From contig JABJKL010000094.1 in NCBI GenBank assembly GCA_018660405.1, forward strand, positions 1 through 10,963: DNA of 10,963 nt, in the 5' to 3' direction. The DNA is from Pseudomonadota bacterium (GTDB lineage Bacteria > Pseudomonadota > Gammaproteobacteria > Arenicellales > Arenicellaceae). Of this stretch, positions 5,795 through 10,963 are shown piece by piece. Numbering within the stretch: the stretch's first letter is position 1; each line of letters begins with the position of its first letter. The notes beneath the pieces were generated by a model, which searched no databases, had not been told where the DNA came from, and saw nothing but the letters and a program-made list of their open reading frames with translations. The position numbers were made by a program, and so were the translations under genes.

Positions 5795-6385
5795 CTATGC
5801 CTCGTCTGCATCTTCCGTAGACGGTTGATCTTCAGGTAAAATGTCGTATTTGCGCGACATCCAGACCATCAAGACAACCGCGAAAATCATGGTGATGGGT
5901 AAAAATCCAAACAATTTGAAGGCTGCCCAATGTTCAGTTTGTACGTCTTCGGGTAGGTGTGCACCGTAATAATAAGCCACATAAATATTTACAAATCCCA
6001 TTACGAAAAAGAAAAGCGCCCACGCAGTATTCATTGTGCGCCAGCCCTTTGGTGGCAAACTAAGCCCGGCTTCCATTAGATATTGTATGCCAGGCTTAGC
6101 TGAAAACCATTGCGTACCAAACAAGATGATAGTGAAGGTCCAGTAAATCACGCTGGGTTTTAATTTAAAGTAGAACGGGTCTTGCAGGTAGAGAGTCAAG
6201 CCACCAAAAACCACAATCATCACAATGGTGACTATGTGTATAATTTCGACCTTGTTCTGCGTTTTTAACCAGGTGATTTGAATCAGGCCAGCAACCATTG
6301 CGACAGCGGTGGCTGTAAACACATCATACGTTTTCAGTACGATGAAAAATAATAAAGCGGGTAGTAGATCAAACAGAATTTTCAT
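5795..6385 (-). CDS. yciB: Inner membrane protein YciB (septation protein A family)
   Basis: A 196-aa integral membrane protein of the YciB/IspA septation family, slightly longer than E. coli YciB (179 aa). It starts MKILFDLLPALLFFIVLKTY, the family's hallmark N-terminus. Further conserved parts are WLKTQNKVE (39-47), LHS-like LYLQDPFYFKLKPSVIYW (65-82) and the LPPKGWRTMNTAWALFF block (110-126). About five to six membrane spans are seen, then an acidic tail (about 184-196) rich in Glu and Asp. YciB takes part in cell-envelope maintenance and septation with partners of the elongation and division machinery. The frame stays open to an ATG at 6445, but the family motif fixes the start at 6385. 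No clear Shine-Dalgarno is present. It is the first gene of a yciB-bolA operon and divergent from dgk. Confidence 0.94.
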   Translation of the reverse strand: MKILFDLLPALLFFIVLKTYDVFTATAVAMVAGLIQITWLKTQNKVEIIHIVTIVMIVVFGGLTLYLQDPFYFKLKPSVIYWTFTIILFGTQWFSAKPGIQYLMEAGLSLPPKGWRTMNTAWALFFFVMGFVNIYVAYYYGAHLPEDVQTEHWAAFKLFGFLPITMIFAVVLMVWMSRKYDILPEDQPSTEDADEA

Positions 6386-6440
6386 GTGTGTTTTTGGCCG
6401 AAAGGTTTGATGTAAAGTGCGACAATGGTTGAGCACATTT

Positions 6441-6453
6441 GGCAAAGTTTGCC
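6441..6453. promoter_or_regulatory. 13-bp perfect palindrome in the yciB-dgk divergent region
   Basis: GGCAAA (6441-6446) and TTTGCC (6448-6453) flank a single G. The site lies between the divergent yciB and dgk starts and next to an AT-rich TAATATA stretch (6455-6461) that could be a -10 on either strand. It is a plausible operator for a dimeric repressor, but no family is assigned. Confidence 0.35.
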
Positions 6454-6576
6454 GTAATATAGGCGCTACTCAAGCGGACAGCGAATGATATACGGTGTTA
6501 GAAATATGTCCAGTACCGCTGTTAGGTGCGCCTGAAAACGGCCCCCGGGATACAAATTTATAAATCAGGATGCAAA

Positions 6577-7248
6577 GTGACTATTGAAAATACACCTTTG
6601 ATTCAAGATGCTCCGCAATACATTGTTGTTGAGGGTGCTATCGGTGTTGGCAAAACCAGCCTAACCCGAAGATTGGCGGATACTTTAGGGTACGAGATGG
6701 TGCTGGAACGACCAGAGGATAACCCCTTTTTAGAGCGCTTTTATCGGTCGCCCAAGCACAATGCCTTGCCCACCCAGTTATATTTTATTTTCCAGCGCAT
6801 AAAGCAATTGCAAGCGCTTAAACAGGACGATATGTTTTCGCGCGGACGAGTGGCAGATTTTTTACTCGAAAAGGATTATTTGTTTGCACAAGTTACTTTG
6901 GACGATGATGAGTTTCGCTTATACCAACAAGTGTATTCGAATCTTTCGATTGATGTGCCTACTCCAGATTTAGTGATTTATTTACAGGCAAGCCCCGATG
7001 TCTTGATGTCACGCGTGCGCAAGCGGGGGGTTAAATACGAAGCCGATATCCACCCAGATTATTTGCGCAAATTGTCCGACGCCTATACTGCGTATTTCCA
7101 TCGATATGCGGATACACCACTATTAATTGTGAACGCGTCCGAAATGAATTTTGTGGAACGCGACGAGCACTTTCAAGCTTTGGTTGAGCAAGTAACCGTT
7201 GCGCGTAATGGCCGACACTATTTTAATCCTTTGGTAGAAGCTTTATGA
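6577..7248 (+). CDS. Deoxynucleoside kinase (dNK family; deoxyadenosine/deoxyguanosine kinase-like)
   Basis: A 223-aa P-loop kinase that phosphorylates deoxynucleosides to monophosphates for dNTP salvage in the cytoplasm. Motifs: VVEGAIGVGKTSL with the Walker A at residues 20-27; the substrate-binding glutamate in ERPEDNPFLERFY (44-56); QLYFIFQR (67-74); a DRS-type segment replaced by ADFLLEKDYLFA (93-104); and the LID arginines in RVRKRGVKYE (146-155). Start choice: GTG 6577 has AGGA at 6567-6570, six bases away. A GTG at 6526 would add 17 residues with no ribosome-binding site and little family likeness. The stop overlaps the panB ATG (ATGA), so the genes are translationally coupled; kinases of this family are recurrent neighbours of folK-panBC in gammaproteobacteria. 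Purine versus pyrimidine preference cannot be read from the sequence. Confidence 0.88.
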   Translation: MTIENTPLIQDAPQYIVVEGAIGVGKTSLTRRLADTLGYEMVLERPEDNPFLERFYRSPKHNALPTQLYFIFQRIKQLQALKQDDMFSRGRVADFLLEKDYLFAQVTLDDDEFRLYQQVYSNLSIDVPTPDLVIYLQASPDVLMSRVRKRGVKYEADIHPDYLRKLSDAYTAYFHRYADTPLLIVNASEMNFVERDEHFQALVEQVTVARNGRHYFNPLVEAL

Positions 7249-8054
7249 CCTTAGCAAGGCCTGTTACCGTCAGTACGCTTGCAAGCATGAAGCTTGCAAG
7301 CGAGAAAATCACTATGCTGACTGCATACGACTATAGCTTTGGGCATCTCCTTGACCAATCGGGTGTCGACGTTATTTTGGTCGGCGACACGCTGGGAATG
7401 GTGATGCAGGGGCACACGACGACGGTGCCGGTTACGGTTAAGGATTGCGTTTACCATTGCCGCTGCGTATCACGCGGGGTTGAGCGCGCAATGTTGGCTG
7501 CTGATTTACCTTTTGGTGCCTACCAGGCCAGCATCGAGCAAGCGTGGACTAATTCCGTTCGATTGATGCAGGATGGTCGAGCGCACATGGTCAAACTTGA
7601 GGGTGGAGAGTTAATGGCTGAAACAATTGATCATATTACGTCGCGTGGAATTCCGGTGTGTGGACATATTGGGCTGACGCCTCAATCAGTGCATCAACTG
7701 GGAGGGTTTAAAGTGCAAGGGAGAGATCAGGCGGTAGCAAAGCGGTTAAAGCGTGATGCCAGGGCCCAACAAGAGGCCGGTGCGTCACTGATTGTCCTTG
7801 AAGCCGTCCCTGCTGTATTGGCTAAAGAAATTTCGCAGAGTCTCGATATTCCAACTATTGGGATCGGGGCGGGTGTTCACTGCGATGGGCAGGTGTTGGT
7901 ACTACAAGATATGTTGGGCTTGTATCCACGAAAAAGCCCTAAATTCAGCCGTGATTTTATGCAGGGCAATGACAGCATTAGTCATGCAATAGAAGATTAT
8001 GTGGCGTGTGTAAAGGATGCCAGTTTTCCGGCAGTTGAACATAGCTTCGAATAA
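7245..8054 (+). CDS. panB: 3-methyl-2-oxobutanoate hydroxymethyltransferase (ketopantoate hydroxymethyltransferase)
   Basis: A 269-aa PanB, close to the E. coli length (264). It transfers a hydroxymethyl group from 5,10-methylene-tetrahydrofolate to 2-oxoisovalerate, the first committed step to pantothenate and CoA. Signatures: ITMLTAYDYSF (22-32), ILVGDTLGMVMQGH (44-57) with metal ligand Asp48, LAADLPFGAYQ (84-94) with second metal ligand Asp87, VKLEGGE (116-122), CGHIGLTPQSVHQLGGFKVQ (139-158), the likely catalytic Glu186 in VLEAVP, and TIGIGAG (194-200). It ends EHSF as the family does. The TIM-barrel order is complete, so it should be active. It overlaps dgk by 4 bases and lacks a strong Shine-Dalgarno of its own. 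panC does not follow: the next gene is unrelated and on the other strand. Confidence 0.96.
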   Translation: MTLARPVTVSTLASMKLASEKITMLTAYDYSFGHLLDQSGVDVILVGDTLGMVMQGHTTTVPVTVKDCVYHCRCVSRGVERAMLAADLPFGAYQASIEQAWTNSVRLMQDGRAHMVKLEGGELMAETIDHITSRGIPVCGHIGLTPQSVHQLGGFKVQGRDQAVAKRLKRDARAQQEAGASLIVLEAVPAVLAKEISQSLDIPTIGIGAGVHCDGQVLVLQDMLGLYPRKSPKFSRDFMQGNDSISHAIEDYVACVKDASFPAVEHSFE

Positions 8055-8157
8055 GCGTTTGGGTAAGCATGAATGGGTCAGGTTAGCACTGTTAAACCTA
8101 CCGCCGCCTTATCGGTCAGTTGAACAATGATGCCAGGCATAAGCTAACTTCTGCTTG

Positions 8158-9195
8158 CTATTCAGCGGTAGCCTGAAGTGTGCACTCGTAAGGCTTGATT
8201 TGTTCTCCGGGCATCCAGCGCCAGTATCCGCTCAAAGAGACGGGCTCGGTGAAATTAATTGGATCGGTCACTGTGGCCTCCCAGTCCAGACGGGTGCCAT
8301 CGGCGCTTAAGGTGAAACGTTCCGAAATTTGTGCATCGGGGCTTTGTGGGGTGCCAACATCATCAAAGAAAGGGTATTCAACATCGCTAGTTGTAACTAG
8401 CAAGGTGTTTTCTTGCCATCGTCCTACAGAGTACCCCATGTGCGGTGCATCCAGTTCAGGCCGCTCTGCGTCAGGATTCATATGGATGGTGCGAACACCA
8501 TCCCATTCTTCCAGATGCATAACGATTGTATCGCCATTGTCGGTAAACTCGATCGGATAAGGGTTATCCATCGCGACCGGCACACCAGGAGGAATACAAC
8601 GTAACGCAGGATCATCAATCAGCGGATCCCACGCATCTCTGGCAGCTTGTCCAGCTAGCGTTAATGGCCAGACAAGCAACCCGGAGCCGGTATTAGGCCT
8701 GGATACCGGCCTCCAAACCCTAAAAATACCTCGCGCTGTTGTGCGGGCATTGGCAATGGCATCTTCAGCAATGGCTAGTTCTCCCGGCAAGCGAGCACTA
8801 CCTCCCTGGCGCATACGAGCCGCTATGTTTGGGTTTAGAATAATCTCACTCTCATCGGGGGGATAGATGCTCACGGCAAACATCGAATTTAATCCGTGTC
8901 GGGAAGCTGGTCCTGCGACTCGTAAATTCTCTCCGACGCGGAGCACATCCGGGTTTACTCCATATCGCTGCAGAGTGTTGACTGAACCCGCTTCCATTTC
9001 CCAAATGCTTTCGCTGCCCTCGTCGTTCGTGACTTGAAGCCCAAAACGGACATGCGGATTTCTCCAGAAAACCGAGACAATCTCACCTTCCAGTTCGACC
9101 AGACGATTCATATCATAAAACGCGCCGAACGAGTGATGTGCTTGTGCACCCGTTGACAAAAGCACAAACCCAATAAACAGACCAAAATATTTCAC
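8158..9195 (-). CDS. Exported DUF6152-type protein of unknown function
   Basis: A 345-aa exported protein. The signal peptide KYFGLFIGFVLLSTGAQA ends at an AQA site, so the predicted mature protein begins at residue 20 with His-His-Ser-Phe. The N-terminal domain (about 20-115), with AHHSFGAFYD, EGEIVSVFWRNPHVRFGLQV and a VGENLRVAGPASRHGLNSM segment, matches the DUF6152 pattern, which is a small beta-barrel-like fold of unknown role. A longer C-terminal part (about 150-345) has CIPPGVPVAMDNPYP, HLEEWDGVRTIHMN, GRWQENTLLVTTS and SGYWRWMPGEQIKPYEC. Cys190 and Cys338 could form a disulfide. The start is a GTG at 9195 with a GGGGTAGGG stretch just before it. It is divergent from an NHL propeller gene and shares its control region. 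Function is unknown; the histidine-first N-terminus hints at a copper or other metal site (inference). Confidence 0.8.
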   Translation of the reverse strand: MKYFGLFIGFVLLSTGAQAHHSFGAFYDMNRLVELEGEIVSVFWRNPHVRFGLQVTNDEGSESIWEMEAGSVNTLQRYGVNPDVLRVGENLRVAGPASRHGLNSMFAVSIYPPDESEIILNPNIAARMRQGGSARLPGELAIAEDAIANARTTARGIFRVWRPVSRPNTGSGLLVWPLTLAGQAARDAWDPLIDDPALRCIPPGVPVAMDNPYPIEFTDNGDTIVMHLEEWDGVRTIHMNPDAERPELDAPHMGYSVGRWQENTLLVTTSDVEYPFFDDVGTPQSPDAQISERFTLSADGTRLDWEATVTDPINFTEPVSLSGYWRWMPGEQIKPYECTLQATAE

Positions 9196-9231
9196 CGTGC
9201 CCTACCCCTCATTTTATTCAGTAGTTTTCAA

Positions 9232-9260
9232 AGTATAAGCATATGTTCGCGTGGTTGAAA
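9232..9260 (-). promoter_or_regulatory. Weak candidate promoter for the DUF6152 gene
   Basis: On the minus strand TATACT (9237-9232) is a 5 of 6 match to the -10 consensus. It is preceded by a 17-bp spacer and TTTCAA (9260-9255), which fits TTGACA at only 3 of 6 positions. It would start transcription about 30 bases before the GTG start codon. A poor -35 suggests it needs an activator or is not real. Confidence 0.3.
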
Positions 9261-9394
9261 CGAATTTATCAGGATGTGTAGAAGTTGGAAATTTCTATGT
9301 ACGAAAAAACAAACGGCTTAATGCGGCACGGTTGAGCGGCGTGTGCTGAATAACGAAGTGCAAGAATCTTGATCAAACTTCCCGCCATAGTTTC

Positions 9395-9408
9395 TTGATA
9401 TAGATCAA
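9395..9408. promoter_or_regulatory. FNR/Anr-type binding site
   Basis: TTGATATAGATCAA is a perfect match to the FNR/Anr consensus TTGAT-N4-ATCAA. Its centre, 9401.5, lies 41.5 bases before the predicted start of transcription at 9443, given by the TATATT -10 at 9430-9435. That is the standard class II activation geometry. FNR and Anr are Fe-S regulators active at low oxygen; Dnr-type (NO-sensing) relatives bind near-identical sites. The half-symmetric TTGATCAA at 9369-9376 may be a second, weaker contact. Confidence 0.78.
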
Positions 9409-9429
9409 GTATCCGAAATAGAGGTGCTT

Positions 9430-9435
9430 TATATT
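9430..9435 (+). promoter_or_regulatory. -10 element of the FNR-type promoter of the NHL gene
   Basis: TATATT matches TATAAT at 5 of 6 positions. No good -35 hexamer lies 17 bp upstream; instead the FNR-type box occupies that position, as expected for an activator-dependent promoter. The predicted start is about 9442-9443, which leaves an 84-nt leader before the ATG at 9527. Confidence 0.6.
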
Positions 9436-9526
9436 AATTAACACTCATGTGAGATTTATATTCTTTTGAAGATAGTTGGCCTCGCATTATTTACCCAATT
9501 TTAATTGTGAGTAGGGAGTAAATATA

Positions 9527-10918
9527 ATGAACATTATTCGCCGAACGAGCGTAGTTTTTTGCGTCACATTTGGAATCGCCACAGGGTTGACGTTACCCAC
9601 TTTTGCCCAGGAAGCGGGCACCCTGGTCGCCGCAGCTATGCAAAACCTAGGACAGTGGGTTGATCCGAGCAACATCAGTGATCACCTGGTTGACGGACCG
9701 TACGTAGTCGACCCAAGTTGGCCCAAACCATTGTCGGAGTTGCCGGGCCACGAAGGTTGGACCTGGGGTGCGGTTCAGGGCGTGTTCGCCCAGAACCCGA
9801 ACCGTATCTTCGTTACGATGCGCGGCGAGCTACCCGATTTGTCGGACCTTGAGCGTCAAATCGTCGAGCTTACGACCGAGAGCGGTCGGACGGTACGTCT
9901 GCAGGTCCCTGGGCGTGGCATGTATGCGAGAAATGCATCGGTGGGCCCCTACGCAAGCCCGGGTGAAGCAACCGACGAGTTTTTGGGGGAAGAGGGGGTC
10001 GACTACCGCTGGGAACACATCATCATGGTGTTCGATAGCGAGGGCAACATGATTGAAGATTGGACCCAGTGGGACTCGTTATTCAAGCCCGAGGATCCGC
10101 AAGTGCTTTCCCAGGGTCGAATACACAAAATTCTGATCAGCCCGCATGACCCGGAAAAGCGCATATGGGCCATCGATGACGGTCACCACGTCATCCGAAT
10201 CTTCAGCAACGATGGCAAGGAACTGCTACAGACGATCGGCACGTATGACACAACGACCGAGAAGAACGCAAGAATGACCGGCAACAGGGGCCGACCGGCA
10301 TTAACGCGGAAGACGGGTCCTGCCGACGAGACCTTCGGTCGTCAGACGGATATCGCTTGGTTGCCGGACGGCACCTTCTTCGTGGCAGACGGCTACGAGG
10401 AAACCCGCGTCGTGAAGTTTGACAAGGACGGTAACTACCTGATGGCCTGGGGCGAGATGGGAGTGGCAGGCAAGGAGCGGCGGCCGAATTATTTCAACAC
10501 CGTGCACGGCATCGCCGTTGATGACCAGCGCCGGGTTTACGTTAATGACCGAAGTAATCGGCGCGTCCAGATTTTCGACGAGAACGGTAATTACCTTGAT
10601 GAGTGGTATTTCGGCGACGGACCCACCGCGATATATCATATCTACATGAGCGCGGACCAGCATGTTTGGGCGTCTGACGGCCACGGGAATTTCAAATTCT
10701 ACAAGTACGACCTGACCGGCAGGCTGCTGCAAACGTGGGGAACGATGACTCCAGAGCCCGGCGGACTGTGGGGCACTCACCAGTTCAGCGTAGATCAGGA
10801 GAACAATCTGTATACGGCCGAAGTATGGGGTGGTCGTCCGCAGAAATTCGTGCCCAGAGCAGGAGCGGATTCCTCAGTTATCGTTGGTCAGCCGGTTCGT
10901 GACGCGTGGACCGAGTAG
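9527..10918 (+). CDS. Exported NHL-repeat beta-propeller protein (peptidyl-alpha-hydroxyglycine lyase-like fold)
   Basis: A 463-aa protein with a signal peptide (about 1-27, ending LPTFA before QEA) and a beta-propeller built from NHL-type blades. The clearest blade is VHGIAVDDQRRVYVNDRSNR (326-345) followed by RVQIFDENGNYLDEW. Others include IAWLPDGTFFVADGY (276-290) with VVKFDKDGNYLMAWG, RIWAIDDGHHVIRIF (212-226) with LLQTIG, and HQFSVDQENNLYTAEVWGG (418-436). Blade-leading histidines at 200, 327 and 418 lie where the lyase half of peptidylglycine amidating enzymes holds zinc, so a metal site is plausible but unproven. The ATG at 9527 has GGGAG eight bases upstream. G+C is higher than in other genes here: 35 of 60 at 10141-10200 against 24 of 60 at 6841-6900 in dgk. 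It is divergent from the DUF6152 gene and probably FNR-controlled. Substrate unknown. Confidence 0.85.
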   Translation: MNIIRRTSVVFCVTFGIATGLTLPTFAQEAGTLVAAAMQNLGQWVDPSNISDHLVDGPYVVDPSWPKPLSELPGHEGWTWGAVQGVFAQNPNRIFVTMRGELPDLSDLERQIVELTTESGRTVRLQVPGRGMYARNASVGPYASPGEATDEFLGEEGVDYRWEHIIMVFDSEGNMIEDWTQWDSLFKPEDPQVLSQGRIHKILISPHDPEKRIWAIDDGHHVIRIFSNDGKELLQTIGTYDTTTEKNARMTGNRGRPALTRKTGPADETFGRQTDIAWLPDGTFFVADGYEETRVVKFDKDGNYLMAWGEMGVAGKERRPNYFNTVHGIAVDDQRRVYVNDRSNRRVQIFDENGNYLDEWYFGDGPTAIYHIYMSADQHVWASDGHGNFKFYKYDLTGRLLQTWGTMTPEPGGLWGTHQFSVDQENNLYTAEVWGGRPQKFVPRAGADSSVIVGQPVRDAWTE

Positions 10919-10963
10919 GTATTATTCCAATTGAGGTTTGTGGAGTTGATTCTGCCGTCGAAC

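Larger units (their letters stand above)
9196..9526. other. 331-bp divergent control region between the DUF6152 and NHL genes
   Basis: I find no credible gene here. It holds a weak candidate promoter facing the DUF6152 gene (9232-9260), a TTGATCAA palindrome (9369-9376), a perfect FNR-type box (9395-9408) with a matching -10 (9430-9435), and the propeller gene's GGGAG ribosome-binding site (9514-9518), eight bases before its ATG. The 9261-9368 stretch shows nothing I can name. Confidence 0.65.

Noticed and set aside
8055..8157. Remnant of panC or a terminator after panB
   Set aside because: No PanC-like peptide is seen in any frame, and the short AAGC/GCTT complementarity near 8140-8155 is too weak and lacks a T run.
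9445..9460. CTCATGTGAG as a second regulator site upstream of the NHL gene
   Set aside because: The symmetry is imperfect, and a single TGTGA half-site is expected by chance.
10301..10780. 159-residue minus-strand open frame inside the NHL gene
   Set aside because: It is antisense to a well-supported propeller gene in a G+C-rich stretch where stop codons are rare, and it has no recognisable domain or ribosome-binding site.

Overview
The window reads as chromosomal DNA of a gammaproteobacterium, probably aquatic or marine. The grounds are a dnaK-dnaJ pair, a yciB-bolA pair, a deoxynucleoside kinase overlapping panB, and an ECF sigma factor coupled to a DUF3379 protein. No genus can be named from the sequence alone. 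Most genes are moderate in G+C and favour TTA/TTG and AT-ending codons. The last gene is clearly richer in G+C.

Layout from left to right. Positions 1-54 are the end of dnaK. An intrinsic-terminator-like hairpin separates it from dnaJ (218-1339, GTG start). A convergent TSUP-family permease gene (1395-2153, minus) follows. Its 5' flank carries a 73-bp near-perfect palindrome that resembles a miniature transposable element. A further gene-free stretch to 2633 holds a second, nested inverted repeat. Next, on the plus strand, come a YbfF-like alpha/beta hydrolase (2634-3413) and a module of ECF sigma factor (3477-3986), overlapping DUF3379 membrane protein (3979-4836) and exported TPR protein (4897-5508). 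The minus-strand operon yciB-bolA (6385-5513) meets the TPR gene tail to tail. Divergent from yciB are dgk (6577-7248) and panB (7245-8054), which overlap by 4 bases. panC is not next to panB.

The right end holds two divergent genes for exported proteins: a DUF6152-type protein (9195-8158, minus) and an NHL-repeat beta-propeller (9527-10918, plus). Their shared 331-bp intergenic region contains a perfect FNR/Anr box, TTGAT-N4-ATCAA, centred at 9401.5. A TATATT -10 element sits where a class II FNR-activated promoter facing the propeller gene would need it. The predicted mature DUF6152 protein begins with His-His. This pair is the most interesting part of the window: an apparently oxygen-regulated, periplasmic, possibly metal-dependent system of unknown function.

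The other genes are largely housekeeping: protein folding (DnaK/DnaJ), envelope (YciB), Fe-S or redox biology (BolA), nucleotide salvage (Dgk) and pantothenate synthesis (PanB). The sigma/DUF3379/TPR block is a probable envelope- or stress-responsive regulatory unit.
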